A DNA stretch of 64,000 nucleotides from PWND01 sp964614525. GTDB taxonomy: Bacteria; Bacteroidota; Bacteroidia; Bacteroidales; UBA7960. This document shows positions 8,013 through 17,605 of this stretch, one piece after another (position 1 is the first letter of the stretch; the number at the start of each line of letters is the position of its first letter). The notes under the pieces were generated by a model that was not told where the DNA came from, made no database searches, and saw nothing but the letters and a program-made list of their open reading frames with translations. The position numbers were made by a program, and so were the translations under genes. The stretch spans positions 1 to 64,000 of the forward strand of contig CAZTPA010000001.1 in the NCBI GenBank assembly GCA_964614525.1. The letters are read 5' to 3'.

Positions 8013-10076
8013 ATGCAAAGTACACAACAAACAAAAAGAAATTTCACTTCACTTGAGGAGGCATCAAAGCGCATAAAAGAGCTTGAGGAAGACTTATCTG
8101 TATACAAATACTCTGAAATAGCTTTAAAAGAAAGTGAGTTGCGTTTTGAGTTATTAGCTGAAATTGCGCCTGTTGGAATATTTAGAACTGATTCCAAAGG
8201 CTTAACAAACTACGTAAATCCATACTGGTGTAGAATTTCAGGTATAAGTGCGCGAGAAGCAATGAAAAATGGTTGGCTTAAAGCTGTTCATCCTGAAGAC
8301 AGGGAAAAACTAAGTGATATCTGGAAGCAAACAACTGAATATAAAGAACAATCAACTGCTCAATATCGTTTTCTACATGAAAATGGAAGCATAGCGTGGG
8401 TAATAGGTAAAGCTATTCCTGTCAGAGATAATGTTGGAAATATTTCCGGATATATCGGCACTATAACAGATATTACAAGACTAAAAAATGCTGAAGAAAA
8501 TCTAAATAAAAAATTAAAGTTTGAGATTATTTTATCTAAAATTTCTTCAATGTTTATTAATGTTAATCATAAAAATATTGACAAAAGCATAAATGCCGCA
8601 CTCGAAATGATTGGCAATTATGTGGGTACAGATAGGAGTTATGTGTTTATGACTTCTGATGACGGGACAGTTCTTAACAACACTCACGAATGGTGTCGCA
8701 AGGGCATTCCTTCTGAAATAGAAAATTTGCAAAACATTGGTATTAATGAATATTCATGGTGGATAAATAAATTAAAAATGTCTCATATTATTCAAGTAGA
8801 TAATGTTTCGCAAATGCCGGATTCAGCAAAAAAAGAAAGACTTATGCTTGAAGAACAAGGCATTAAATCATTATTGGCATTACCAATGGATACAGATAAT
8901 AGTTTGTTTGGCTTTTTAGGTTTTGATTCCGTCAAGAAAGCCAAAACCTGGAAGAACGAGGAAACTGTGATGCTGAAAGTTTTGGCAGAGATTTTCGTAA
9001 ATGCTTTTAAGAGAGTAAATGCAGAGAAGCAGATTCGAAGAAGTGAAGAACGCAACAGGGCTATTGTTTCATTATTGCCGGATATGTTTTTTCGATTAAA
9101 TAAACAAGGGGTGTTTCTAGATTGTTCTAATCATAATCATGAAGAATTTTATCTTCCGCTGAAAGAATTTCTTGGTAAAAAGATAACTGATGTTCTACCT
9201 GAAACCATTGCAAATATGGCGATGACAAATATTGAAAACGCATTTTCAAGCGGAGAAATACAAATTTTTCATTATCCACTGAGTATTAAACAGGAAGAGT
9301 TTTGGTACGAAGCAAGAATGATTCCGGCGGGACAAGAAGAGGTGTTAATAATTGTCAGAGATATCACTGCCAGCAGAAAGCAACAAAGAATACTGGAACA
9401 AAAAAATGAAGAGTTAGAAAAGTATGCATATACTGTGTCACATGACTTAAAAAGTCCTTTGGTTACAATAAAAGGTTTTTCACTTCTACTTCTTGAGGAT
9501 ATTAAGCAACTGCAGGATACAAAAATGCAAACTGACATCAAAAGAATTATCAATGCAACTAATAAAATGGCGAAAATGCTTGAGGAATTATTGGAAATTT
9601 CACGTGCCGGTAAAATAACCAATACTCCTCAAAAAGTTCATTTAGCAGTACTGGTATCTGAAGTGCTTGATTTGCTCGCAATACCAATAAGTGAAAGCAA
9701 TGCAAATGTTATTGTTCATAAAAACCTGCCTGTAGTTAATACCGACAAAAACAGAGTAAAAGAAGTACTTCAAAATCTTATTGAAAATGCACTTAAATTT
9801 TCAACAAATGTAACAAAACCAATAATTGAAATAGGAGTTAAAAAAATTGAGAATAAAAGAGTTATTTTTGTTAAAGATAACGGGATAGGCATTGCGCCTG
9901 AATATCATGATAAAATATTTGGCTTGTTTTCAAAGCTGAACCCTAATATCAAAGGTTCAGGCATTGGCTTACCCCTTTCAAAAAGAATAATTGAATCTCT
10001 AAATGGTGAAATTTGGGTTGAATCAGAAGGAAAAAATAAGGGAGCTACATTCTGTTTTATAGTTTCAGGCAAATAA
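8013..10076 (+). CDS. PAS-GAF-PAS sensor histidine kinase
   Basis: 687 aa, apparently soluble. A short coiled coil (about 10-45) is followed by a PAS/PAC domain (about 45-165, ending GYIGTITDITRLKNAEE), a GAF domain (about 170-335), a second PAS (about 345-455), a HisKA dimerisation helix with phospho-acceptor His477 in SHDLKSPL, and a HATPase domain with N box (LIENALKFS), G1 (DNGIGIAPE) and G2 (GSGIGLPLSKRI). The architecture resembles the bacteriophytochrome-like kinases that pair with stand-alone CheY-type regulators. Such a regulator follows 21 bp downstream. The signal cannot be deduced. Confidence 0.9.
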   Translation: MQSTQQTKRNFTSLEEASKRIKELEEDLSVYKYSEIALKESELRFELLAEIAPVGIFRTDSKGLTNYVNPYWCRISGISAREAMKNGWLKAVHPEDREKLSDIWKQTTEYKEQSTAQYRFLHENGSIAWVIGKAIPVRDNVGNISGYIGTITDITRLKNAEENLNKKLKFEIILSKISSMFINVNHKNIDKSINAALEMIGNYVGTDRSYVFMTSDDGTVLNNTHEWCRKGIPSEIENLQNIGINEYSWWINKLKMSHIIQVDNVSQMPDSAKKERLMLEEQGIKSLLALPMDTDNSLFGFLGFDSVKKAKTWKNEETVMLKVLAEIFVNAFKRVNAEKQIRRSEERNRAIVSLLPDMFFRLNKQGVFLDCSNHNHEEFYLPLKEFLGKKITDVLPETIANMAMTNIENAFSSGEIQIFHYPLSIKQEEFWYEARMIPAGQEEVLIIVRDITASRKQQRILEQKNEELEKYAYTVSHDLKSPLVTIKGFSLLLLEDIKQLQDTKMQTDIKRIINATNKMAKMLEELLEISRAGKITNTPQKVHLAVLVSEVLDLLAIPISESNANVIVHKNLPVVNTDKNRVKEVLQNLIENALKFSTNVTKPIIEIGVKKIENKRVIFVKDNGIGIAPEYHDKIFGLFSKLNPNIKGSGIGLPLSKRIIESLNGEIWVESEGKNKGATFCFIVSGK

Positions 10077-10097
10077 TTTATATAAGTAAACTTTATT

Positions 10098-10517
10098 ATG
10101 TATAAAACGGATAATAACATAAAAGCAATGACAATATTAATGATTGAGGATGACATTGATCATGCGGAATTAACCAAGAGAATACTTAAAAATAATTTTA
10201 AGAATTTAAATTATATTCATTTTAAAAACGGAGAAGATGCATTGTCGTTTTTGCAAAAAAATGAAAAAGAAGCAAATGCATTGCCGGATGTAATATTGTT
10301 GGACTTGCGTTTGCCGGGAATGGATGGTACTGAAGTATTAAAACAAATAAAGCAATCCGACTCATTATCAAATATTCCTTTAATGATTTTAAGTACTTCG
10401 GAATTTGATCATGATAAAAAGTTGACAAAAAAATATAAAGCGGATTACTATTTCATAAAGCCACTGAATCTAAAAGAGTTTTCGAAAGTATTAAGCAGAT
10501 TTTTCCCGGAAATATAA
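10098..10517 (+). CDS. Single-domain response regulator (Rcp1-like receiver)
   Basis: 139 aa, receiver domain only. The acidic pocket is MIEDDIDHAE, the phospho-acceptor Asp is in VILLDLRLPGMDG, the switch Ser/Thr in MILSTSE and the conserved Lys in YYFIKPLN. It follows the PAS-GAF kinase with a 21-bp gap and is its evident partner. No output domain is present, so it must act by protein contact. Translation could also begin at the internal Met at 10128, immediately before TILMIEDD. Its stop codon abuts the stop codon of the convergent prdX gene. Confidence 0.9.
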   Translation: MYKTDNNIKAMTILMIEDDIDHAELTKRILKNNFKNLNYIHFKNGEDALSFLQKNEKEANALPDVILLDLRLPGMDGTEVLKQIKQSDSLSNIPLMILSTSEFDHDKKLTKKYKADYYFIKPLNLKEFSKVLSRFFPEI

Positions 10518-11012
10518 CTAATCGTACAAGCGTACGTATTCATAGGTGTTTCCCTGCAGCTCAATAAATTTTATAAAATCACTATACTTAATTACCAATG
10601 AGGCGGTATTTTCATTTGGATGAAAACTGATTTTTTCGCTATTTCTTAAATTTTCATCCAAAAACAAGTGAACATGCGTATTTTCATCATTAATTAAGCC
10701 AAAAGGACTAACAGAGCCCGGTTTGATTCCAAGATATTTTTCCATTCTTTTTTCTGAAGCAAAGCTCAATTTCCCCTGTTTCAATTTCTGTTCGAGATTT
10801 CTGATATCGAGAATCCTGGTATGCTCAAGAATAACCAAAAAATGCTTATTCCCTTTATGATTTCTAAAAAACAGATTTTTACAATGCGTAGCCTCTAAAT
10901 CTTTCCAGTATTTCGCGGCTATTTCAACAGTTGGAGCCGGCGGGTGCTCATAATATTCAAATTCAATATTATTATTATTCAAAAACTCATAAAGCTTAGG
11001 TTCTCCATTCAT
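10518..11012 (-). CDS. prdX: Prolyl-tRNA editing deacylase-type protein (YbaK/PrdX family)
   Basis: 164 aa from the ATG at 11012; a longer frame would need a TTG at 11039. The protein matches stand-alone trans-editing factors related to the INS domain of prolyl-tRNA synthetase, which hydrolyse mischarged Ala- or Cys-tRNA(Pro). The visible features are EYYEHPPAPTVEIA, the conserved Lys in CKNLFFRN, and GIKPGSVSPFGLINDEN near the middle. The stop abuts the response-regulator stop on the other strand. A strong terminator separates it from ferritin upstream, so it is probably transcribed alone. Confidence 0.85.
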   Translation of the reverse strand: MNGEPKLYEFLNNNNIEFEYYEHPPAPTVEIAAKYWKDLEATHCKNLFFRNHKGNKHFLVILEHTRILDIRNLEQKLKQGKLSFASEKRMEKYLGIKPGSVSPFGLINDENTHVHLFLDENLRNSEKISFHPNENTASLVIKYSDFIKFIELQGNTYEYVRLYD

Positions 11013-11074
11013 AACTATTCTAACAATTAAGTTTATCAAATTACAAAAATATGGAAAACTGATAAAAAACGGAC

Positions 11075-11125
11075 ATAAAAAACAAACCGGATAAGTTCAG
11101 TTATTAGATATGAACTTATCCGGTT
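11075..11125 (-). terminator. Rho-independent terminator of the ferritin gene
   Basis: A perfect 14-bp stem (arms 11085-11098 and 11112-11125, AACCGGATAAGTTC and its complement) has a 13-nt loop. Read on the minus strand it is followed by a T-rich run (TTTGTTTTTTAT). It lies 20 bp beyond the ferritin stop. Confidence 0.85.
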
Positions 11126-11145
11126 AATTGATTTATTTTAAAAAA

Positions 11146-11634
11146 TTATTCAGCTCGCATGCTCATTATATCCCTGTCAAAAATATAAATATTTTTATCG
11201 CCCATCATTTTAAGTTTATCAATGATATTTTGAACTGAAGCTTCTTCTTCCATTTGTTCGTCAACAAACCATTGCAACCATTTATTAGTAGCGAAATCTT
11301 TCTCATTAAGGGTGAGGTCAACAATTTCATGAATAGACTCTGTCACCATAATTTCATGATCCAGTGATGCATCAAATGCTTCTTTAACACCGGCAAAATC
11401 TTTTGGTGGTTTTTCAACTTTAGGAATTATCGCTTTGCCACCTCTTTCATTAATAAAGCGAACAAATTTCATCATATGCACTCGTTCTTCTTCTGCCTGA
11501 GCATAAAACCAATTAGCAATACCTTCATAACCTTCTGCATCGGCCCATGAAGCCATTGCCAGATACAATTGAGAAGCATAAGCTTCCTTGCTTAGTTGTT
11601 CGTTCAAACTATCTTCGATTTTCTTTTTCAACAT
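11146..11634 (-). CDS. ftnA: Bacterial non-haem ferritin
   Basis: 162 aa, standard FtnA length, forming the four-helix ferritin fold. Ferroxidase residues are visible: Glu in LSKEAYASQLYLAM, the E-x-x-H pair in AEEERVHMMKF, Glu in LDHEIMVTESI and Gln in VDEQMEEEASV. It stores iron in the cytoplasm as a 24-mer and oxidises Fe(II). It is monocistronic, with its own terminator and a candidate -7 motif about 58 bp upstream. No unusual features. Confidence 0.95.
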   Translation of the reverse strand: MLKKKIEDSLNEQLSKEAYASQLYLAMASWADAEGYEGIANWFYAQAEEERVHMMKFVRFINERGGKAIIPKVEKPPKDFAGVKEAFDASLDHEIMVTESIHEIVDLTLNEKDFATNKWLQWFVDEQMEEEASVQNIIDKLKMMGDKNIYIFDRDIMSMRAE

Positions 11635-11691
11635 AATTGCTGTTTTTATAGGTTAATAATTTGTTTTATTTGAAAGGAAAAAATTGTTTAC

Positions 11692-11699
11692 CAAAAATA
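11692..11699 (-). promoter_or_regulatory. Candidate -7 element (TATTTTTG) for ferritin
   Basis: Matches TAnnTTTG on the minus strand, 58 bp upstream of the ferritin ATG. A CAAA (TTTG on the minus strand) lies 15 bp further upstream, somewhat closer than usual for a -33 box. Confidence 0.35.
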
Positions 11700-11755
11700 A
11701 GTTAGATTAATTATCAAACTACACTGAGGTCAAAATGTTCATTTTTGAAGAAAAA

Positions 11756-12646
11756 TTATTGATTCAGAGCTTCAGCTCCACTAACTATCTCAACAATTTC
11801 TCGTGTAATAGTAGCTTGGCGGGCTTTATTATAAGTAATTGATAATTCTTTCAAAACTTCGGCAGCATTATCTGTTGCTTTATGCATTGCAGTCATTCTT
11901 GCTCCTTGCTCGCTGGCGTATGAATCTAAAACTGTCCGATAAAAAATAGTTTTAATAGTTTTAGGTATAAGTTCATTTAAAACCTCCTTATCAGTAGGTT
12001 CCATAATAATATCATCTATCTGGGCTTGTGAAATAACACTTTCAGGAGAAGCTGTTTTTTTGTTTACATTATTTAAAGGTAAAAACTGTTCGCAAACAAC
12101 TTCCTGAACAGCTGCATTTTTAAATCTGTTAAAAATCATATCTATTTTATCAAACTCTCCTTCTACAAATAAGCTCATTAATCTTTCAGATAATTTAAGG
12201 CTATTACTGTAAATATTATCCGTAAAAAGATCAACATTTGTTTCATAAATATCAACATCTCTTTTCTTAAAAAAATCATAAGCCTTCTTACCAATAATAA
12301 AAAGCTTTATTCGAGATTTTTTATCAGATTCCTGAATATATTTTAATGCTCTTTTTAAAACAAAAGAATTATAAGGTCCACATAAACCTTTGTTAGCAGT
12401 AAAAACTATTAACAACTTATTTTCTACAGGCCTTACTTCATTATATGGACTTTTTTGGTCATCTATTTTTCTTCTTTTAAGAATATCCAGCATATCCTGC
12501 AGTCTTTTGGCATAAGGCCTAAGACTTAAAATAGAATTTTGCGCTTTTCTAAGCTTAGAAGCAGATACCATTTTCATTGCACTGGTAATCTGCTTTGTAG
12601 ATTTTACAGATGCTATCCTAACGCGTATTTCTTTTAAGTTAGCCAT
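11756..12646 (-). CDS. atpG: F-type ATP synthase subunit gamma
   Basis: 296 aa. The N-terminal helix reads MANLKEIRVRIASVKSTKQITSAMKMVSASKLRKAQ and the C-terminal helix ITREIVEIVSGAEALNQ; these pair as the rotor shaft inside the alpha/beta hexamer. Length and both signatures are normal. It is the last gene of the atpBEFHAG run, 23 bp after atpA, and is followed by the ferritin gene, which is a separate unit. The genes for beta and epsilon are not adjacent, as is common in Bacteroidota. Confidence 0.96.
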   Translation of the reverse strand: MANLKEIRVRIASVKSTKQITSAMKMVSASKLRKAQNSILSLRPYAKRLQDMLDILKRRKIDDQKSPYNEVRPVENKLLIVFTANKGLCGPYNSFVLKRALKYIQESDKKSRIKLFIIGKKAYDFFKKRDVDIYETNVDLFTDNIYSNSLKLSERLMSLFVEGEFDKIDMIFNRFKNAAVQEVVCEQFLPLNNVNKKTASPESVISQAQIDDIIMEPTDKEVLNELIPKTIKTIFYRTVLDSYASEQGARMTAMHKATDNAAEVLKELSITYNKARQATITREIVEIVSGAEALNQ

Positions 12647-12669
12647 ATTGGCAAAATGATTTATTTAAA

Positions 12670-14262
12670 CTATTCTTTTAATTTTTCAAATTTTGTTGAT
12701 ATCGCAGCCGCTGTTTCTTCCATAATCTTAATAGATTTATCGCTAAGATTACCGGCCCTAAGGTCATCCAGAACATCTCTGTGATTTGCTTTCATATAAT
12801 CAAGGAATTCCTGTTCGAATTCCGCGACTTTATTAAGAGGCACTTTTCTTAATAAACCTCTGGTACCACAAAATATTATCGCAATTTGTTCTTCAACTGG
12901 AACAGGAGAATACTGTCCCTGCTTAAGAATCTCAACATTTCTTGCTCCTTTATCCAGTACTGCTTTTGTTGTTGCATCAAGATCAGAACCAAATTTAGAA
13001 AAAGCTTCAAGCTCTCTGTATTGCGCCTGATCGAGTTTCAGGGTACCGGCAATCTTTTTCATAGATTTCAATTGGGCATTTCCACCCACTCGAGAAACAG
13101 AAATACCAACATTAATCGCCGGCCTTACACCTGCATTAAAAAGTGCAGATTCCAGAAATATTTGACCGTCGGTAATAGAGATCACATTTGTAGGGATATA
13201 AGCAGACACATCACCGGCCTGAGTTTCAACAATTGGCAGAGCAGTTAGAGAGCCTCCACCCTTTATCAGGTGCTGAATACTTTCAGGCACATCATTCATT
13301 TGCTTAGCAATTTCATCTGATTTAATAATCTTTGCTGCACGTTCAAGTAGTCTGGAGTGAAGATAAAAAACATCACCGGGGTATGCCTCTCTACCCGGAG
13401 GTCTTCTAAGCAATAGTGAAACTTCTCTGTATGAAACTGCTTGTTTGGACAAATCATCATAAACCACAAGAGCAGGTCTTCCTGTATCTCTAAAATACTC
13501 ACCAATTGCGGCACCCGCAAAAGGAGCAAAAAACTGCATTGCAGCAGGATCACTGGCAGTTGCCGAAACAACAACTGTATATTTCATTGCACCGTGTTCC
13601 TTAAGCTTATTTACTATATTTGCAACTGTTGAACCTTTCTGACCTATGGCAACATAAATACAAAAAACAGCTTCTCCTTTATCATAAAACTCTTTTTGAT
13701 TAATAATTGTATCAATAGCAATGGCTGTTTTCCCGGTTTGTCTGTCACCAATAATTAGCTCTCTTTGTCCCCTGCCAATAGGAATCATAGAGTCAATTGC
13801 TTTAATACCTGATTGAAGGGGCTCATTAACAGGTTGTCTAAAAATAACACCTGGGGCTTTTCGTTCAAGTGGCATTTCAAAAAGTTCGCCACCAATAGGG
13901 CCTTCGCCATCAATTGGATTCCCAAGCGTATCAATTACCCTTCCGATAATTTGCTCACCAACTTTAATCGAAGCAATTCTCTTAGACCTTTTGACAATAC
14001 TACCTTCTTTGATACCAAAGGATTCACCGAAAAGAACTACTCCTACATTATCTTCCTCAAGATTTAATGCAACTCCTTGTAAACCTTCCTCATTAAAATC
14101 AATTAATTCACCGGCCTGCACATTATTAAGACCATATACACGTGCTATTCCGTCTCCGATTTGTAATATTGTCCCAACTTCTTCAAGATCAACTTCCTTG
14201 TTAAAACCGGCCATTTCCTGACGCAAAATTGCAGAAATTTCCGAGGGTTTAATTTCAGCCAT
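12670..14262 (-). CDS. atpA: F-type ATP synthase subunit alpha
   Basis: 530 aa. The N-terminal beta-barrel is followed by the nucleotide-binding domain with Walker A GDRQTGKTAIAIDT, then VVYDDLSKQAVSYR and the ATP-synthase signature PAINVGISVSRVGG. The alpha subunit binds nucleotide at non-catalytic sites and alternates with beta in the F1 head. It sits 19 bp after atpH in a tightly packed operon. No deviation from the family was seen. Confidence 0.97.
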   Translation of the reverse strand: MAEIKPSEISAILRQEMAGFNKEVDLEEVGTILQIGDGIARVYGLNNVQAGELIDFNEEGLQGVALNLEEDNVGVVLFGESFGIKEGSIVKRSKRIASIKVGEQIIGRVIDTLGNPIDGEGPIGGELFEMPLERKAPGVIFRQPVNEPLQSGIKAIDSMIPIGRGQRELIIGDRQTGKTAIAIDTIINQKEFYDKGEAVFCIYVAIGQKGSTVANIVNKLKEHGAMKYTVVVSATASDPAAMQFFAPFAGAAIGEYFRDTGRPALVVYDDLSKQAVSYREVSLLLRRPPGREAYPGDVFYLHSRLLERAAKIIKSDEIAKQMNDVPESIQHLIKGGGSLTALPIVETQAGDVSAYIPTNVISITDGQIFLESALFNAGVRPAINVGISVSRVGGNAQLKSMKKIAGTLKLDQAQYRELEAFSKFGSDLDATTKAVLDKGARNVEILKQGQYSPVPVEEQIAIIFCGTRGLLRKVPLNKVAEFEQEFLDYMKANHRDVLDDLRAGNLSDKSIKIMEETAAAISTKFEKLKE

Positions 14263-14281
14263 AATACTTATATGTTATTTA

Positions 14282-14818
14282 TTAATATCCAAAATGCTTT
14301 TTCATACGCATCAGTTTTGTTTTTACACTGGCATCATATTGATAAGTTCCAATATTTAAAACAAATCCTCCTATAATACTTTTATCTTGATATTCTTCAA
14401 TGAGAATTTTCTTATCTGTAATTTTTTTCGCAACCTCCAATACCTTTTCCATAAGCTTATCATCAAGCTCCATTGCAGTTGTAACCTTCACATTCTGTAT
14501 TCCAAGAAAATCACCGTAAACAATTGCATATTCATGTGCTATTGCTTGTAAAAGTATTGCCCTGTTTTTTCTTGTAATAATATTTAAATAATGTAAAGTA
14601 AAAGGATCAACATGCTTTTCAAAAAGAGATTTTAGTATATTTATTTTTTTTCCTTCACGAACTATGGGGCTCTTCATAAGAACTCTCAGTTCAGGAGAAG
14701 CTTTAAACGCATTAAAAATAACTTGCATATCCTTATATACCCTGTCTTCTAAATTCTTTTCCAGGGAAATAGCCAGAAGTGCTTTAGCATATCTTTTTGC
14801 TACTCTTAAATGCTTCAT
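14282..14818 (-). CDS. atpH: F-type ATP synthase subunit delta
   Basis: 178 aa. The N-terminal helical domain opens RVAKRYAKALLAISLEK. The C-terminal part holds the delta signature with IIGGFVLNIGTYQYDASVKTKLMRMKKHF. This stator subunit links the top of F1 to the b subunits. The gene lies 24 bp after atpF and 19 bp before atpA, the conserved order. Confidence 0.95.
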   Translation of the reverse strand: MKHLRVAKRYAKALLAISLEKNLEDRVYKDMQVIFNAFKASPELRVLMKSPIVREGKKINILKSLFEKHVDPFTLHYLNIITRKNRAILLQAIAHEYAIVYGDFLGIQNVKVTTAMELDDKLMEKVLEVAKKITDKKILIEEYQDKSIIGGFVLNIGTYQYDASVKTKLMRMKKHFGY

Positions 14819-14842
14819 TTTCAGGGTAAATATTAGTTAAAA

Positions 14843-15337
14843 CTAATTTAAGCTGACATCTTCAAGTAATTTGTTAATGTAACTTACTTGTTTCGTTTTA
14901 TCAGCAAACTCTTCTTCTAAAACTTTCTCTGCCATATCAATCGATAAAACGGCAACTTGTTTCTTCACTTCTTCAAGAGATTGTTTTTTCTCAATTTCTA
15001 TGAGTTTTCTTGCATCACTTATAATTCTCTCACTTTCACTTATCGCCTTATGCTGGGCTTCTTTAATAATTTCTTCAGCAGAATGCTTTGCATTATTTAA
15101 AATCAGCTGCTTTTCTTCTTCAATTTCTGCAAAAAATTTCTCTTTTACCTCTTCAATCTGTTCAAATTCTTTTTTAATTTTATCAGCATTGTAAAGAGAT
15201 TCTGAAATTTTATCTTCTCTTGATTTAATTGTTTCCATTATGGGCTTCCATGCATATCGCTTTAAAATATATAAGACAATTCCAAATGCAATAGTAGTCC
15301 AAAATATTAACCCCATTCCGGGCATTATAAGTTCCAT
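14843..15337 (-). CDS. atpF: F-type ATP synthase subunit b
   Basis: 164 aa. One N-terminal membrane helix (about residues 5-27, LIFWTTIAFGIVLYILKRYAW) is followed by a long charged helix that forms the peripheral stalk. WKPIMETIKSREDKISESL is typical of b. There is one b gene only, as in a homodimeric stalk. The 150-bp gap to atpE is the largest inside the operon; no hairpin stood out in it. Confidence 0.95.
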   Translation of the reverse strand: MELIMPGMGLIFWTTIAFGIVLYILKRYAWKPIMETIKSREDKISESLYNADKIKKEFEQIEEVKEKFFAEIEEEKQLILNNAKHSAEEIIKEAQHKAISESERIISDARKLIEIEKKQSLEEVKKQVAVLSIDMAEKVLEEEFADKTKQVSYINKLLEDVSLN

Positions 15338-15487
15338 AATTCTAAAATTAAGGTTTGAAAAACAACCAAAATAAATTTATAAAAACTATTTCAAGCTAAA
15401 ATATTATCCTGAAATAATTAATTTACTCAATAATTCAGCAATTGCAAAATTATCAAGAGTAGTAAAACTTGCAGCGTAAATAATCTC

Positions 15488-15757
15488 TTAAACAAATAAG
15501 ACTAATAAACACACCACAATAGCAAAGAAAGTAGCACCTTCTATAAGGGCTGCAACAACAATCATAGAACCCCTTATATCATTTGCGGCTTCAGGCTGAC
15601 GAGCTATAGATTCAAGCGCAGCAACACCAATTTTGCCAATTCCTGATGCGGCCCCAAAAATTGTAAGGGCTGCGGCAAATGCCGCTCCCGCTTTAATCCA
15701 AAGTGCAGCTGAAACTACAGGAGCTGTTTCTAAAATTACAGATAATAATGTTGACAT
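15488..15757 (-). CDS. atpE: F-type ATP synthase subunit c (proton-type)
   Basis: 89 aa hairpin of two membrane helices. The polar loop is ARQPEA and the ion-binding Glu lies in ALIEGATFFAIVV. The residue after this Glu is Gly, not the Ser found in Na+-binding rings, so proton coupling is more likely. The N-terminal stretch is slightly longer than in E. coli, as in other Bacteroidota. It lies 51 bp after atpB. Confidence 0.95.
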   Translation of the reverse strand: MSTLLSVILETAPVVSAALWIKAGAAFAAALTIFGAASGIGKIGVAALESIARQPEAANDIRGSMIVVAALIEGATFFAIVVCLLVLFV

Positions 15758-15808
15758 AATAAATTAGTTTTTAGTTAAACGAATTGTTAATATAATTTAA
15801 TTAATTAT

Positions 15809-16954
15809 TTAATGATGATCTTCGGGAACTGCAAATCCAAAAAACACTGCAGTAAATATAGTAAAGATATATGCTTGCAAAAATGCAACCAGCAATTCCA
15901 GAAAATTCATAAACGTAACAAAAATAACAGTAAGAATTGATATTCCCCATCCTAAACCGGCACTGGCCTGTCCTAGTACAAATATTAAACTCAAAAATCC
16001 CAAAATAATCATGTGACCAGCGGTAATATTTGCAAAAAGCCTTAACATCAGAGGGATAGGCTTCACTATTATTCCTAATATCTCAATGATAGGCATTAAT
16101 GGAATAGGGAATTTCAACCACATCGGAACACCCGGTGTATTATATATATGTTTCCAATATGTCTTATTCGATGATATTTGCATAGTTATAAAAGTAAACA
16201 TTGCTAAAACAAAAGTTACAGCAATATTTCCTGTTGAATTAGCACCTCCGGGAAATATTGGAATAAGGCCCATTATATTATTTATAAACAAAAAGAAAAA
16301 TAATGTCAACAAATAAGGTAGAAATCTCTCATAATTCTTTTCTCCGATAGCAGCTTTTGCAATATCATTTCTTACAAAGAAAACTATAGGTTCAATAAAA
16401 CCGGCCAAGCCTGATGGTGCTTTAGTATTTCCGATTTTTTTATAAACTTTTGCAACTTTTATCATTATAAAACAAAGAAGAAATGCTCCTATCATTAAAC
16501 TTAGAGCATTTTTCGTAATACTAAGATCAATTAAAAATGAAGCATTTTGATCTCTGGTTCTTCCATCTTCAAGAACCTTGACAATTTTTCCTTTATTGGG
16601 TTCATCTTCAGCTATTTTAAAACCCTTATATGCATCATGACCATGATTAAACTTATTGGAAAAGAAAAAGTAAAATTCATTTTCATAAATTAATATTATG
16701 GGTAATGGAATCGTGATATGAGTGTTTCCGTATGAAGCTATATGCCAATCATAACTATCAAGTATATGACCAATAATAACTTCGCCCACATCTAACTCAT
16801 TCTCAGAGCCATGCTCATCACTTTGAGGAGCAACAGACATATACTCTTCAGAATTTGTATTTCCGTATAGTTCTATAGAAGATAATGAGAACAATAGTGT
16901 TAGTATAAATATAGCACTAAATAAAAGTTTAAATATGCTATCTGCCTGTCTCAT
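15809..16954 (-). CDS. atpB: F-type ATP synthase subunit a with periplasmic N-terminal extension
   Basis: 381 aa, longer than the E. coli subunit. An N-terminal signal-like helix (about 8-30) and about 120 hydrophilic residues with an acidic/His-rich start (PQSDEHGSENELDVGEV) precede the membrane domain, a pattern seen in Bacteroidota. The essential Arg is in LMLRLFANITAGH; further helices end FTAVFFGFAVPEDHH. The subunit forms the two proton half-channels beside the c ring. It is the first canonical subunit gene of the operon. Confidence 0.95.
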   Translation of the reverse strand: MRQADSIFKLLFSAIFILTLLFSLSSIELYGNTNSEEYMSVAPQSDEHGSENELDVGEVIIGHILDSYDWHIASYGNTHITIPLPIILIYENEFYFFFSNKFNHGHDAYKGFKIAEDEPNKGKIVKVLEDGRTRDQNASFLIDLSITKNALSLMIGAFLLCFIMIKVAKVYKKIGNTKAPSGLAGFIEPIVFFVRNDIAKAAIGEKNYERFLPYLLTLFFFLFINNIMGLIPIFPGGANSTGNIAVTFVLAMFTFITMQISSNKTYWKHIYNTPGVPMWLKFPIPLMPIIEILGIIVKPIPLMLRLFANITAGHMIILGFLSLIFVLGQASAGLGWGISILTVIFVTFMNFLELLVAFLQAYIFTIFTAVFFGFAVPEDHH

Positions 16955-17099
16955 TGATTTTTATTTTAATTGCAATTGGAGTGCAATTTAAAAATTATTT
17001 TTAAACAAAATGTAGTTATATATCTTAATTTGCAAAATCTTGATTAAAAAAATACGTATTTACATATTATCAGCTACTTATGAATTAACATTTTAAAAA

Positions 17100-17474
17100 T
17101 TAATCCTTTTCTCTAAGTGCCCGATGGTTTTGAATTGAGTCAAATGCGGTATAAACAAGGTAAAAAACAAAAAAACTTAGAATAAAACGTACAGCATCAT
17201 GAGGATATATAAAAGCATATGCTAACATTAATGCTATATAAAGCAAAAATTTAACAGACATTGCTATCATGAAATTTTTCAAAATCTTAACTTGCTCAGA
17301 ATCTTTACCTTTTAGCATTACTATTTTAGAAACAGCATTTATAATTAGAAAAATAAAAGGCAAATAAATAATTCCTTCTGAAACAATCTTTTCGGGGGCA
17401 AATCTTTGAAATAAAAAAGCAATCAAAAGCATTAATAGGGATAGGCCAATAAGCTTAATAAAGTAATTTTTCAT
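17100..17474 (-). CDS. Small four-helix membrane protein at the AtpI position
   Basis: 124 aa with four predicted membrane helices (about 7-25, 34-52, 68-88, 94-112) and a charged C-terminus. It precedes atpB by 145 bp, where other genomes carry atpI or similar assembly or ion-transport accessory genes. I see no AtpI signature that I can name, so the role rests on position and topology. It is preceded by a long-stem terminator that separates it from the bactofilin gene, so it may be the first gene of the ATP synthase operon. Confidence 0.7.
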   Translation of the reverse strand: MKNYFIKLIGLSLLMLLIAFLFQRFAPEKIVSEGIIYLPFIFLIINAVSKIVMLKGKDSEQVKILKNFMIAMSVKFLLYIALMLAYAFIYPHDAVRFILSFFVFYLVYTAFDSIQNHRALREKD

Positions 17475-17524
17475 AATGTTGAAATTAATATATAAAAGAT
17501 ATCAATGCTTTCACCTCAAAATAT

Positions 17525-17591
17525 AAAAAGCACAAAGTTCTTCCATAACAAAAATACAATATTCCGATTACTGAAAAACTTTGTGCTTTTT
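17525..17591 (-). terminator. Long-stem terminator between bactofilin and ATP synthase operon
   Basis: Perfect 15-bp arms (17525-17539 and 17577-17591, AAAAAGCACAAAGTT and complement) enclose a 37-nt loop. The arms end in A/T runs on both strands, so it can end minus-strand transcripts coming from the bactofilin gene. The large loop is unusual. Confidence 0.65.
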
Positions 17592-17605
17592 ATTTTGAAA
17601 AAAAA

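Noticed and set aside
12886..13632. Long open frames antisense to atpA
   Set aside because: They lie fully inside a highly conserved gene and show no protein signature; they reflect codon bias.
11756..17474. Apparent loss of ATP synthase beta and epsilon genes
   Set aside because: In many Bacteroidota atpD and atpC lie at another locus, so their absence here is expected.
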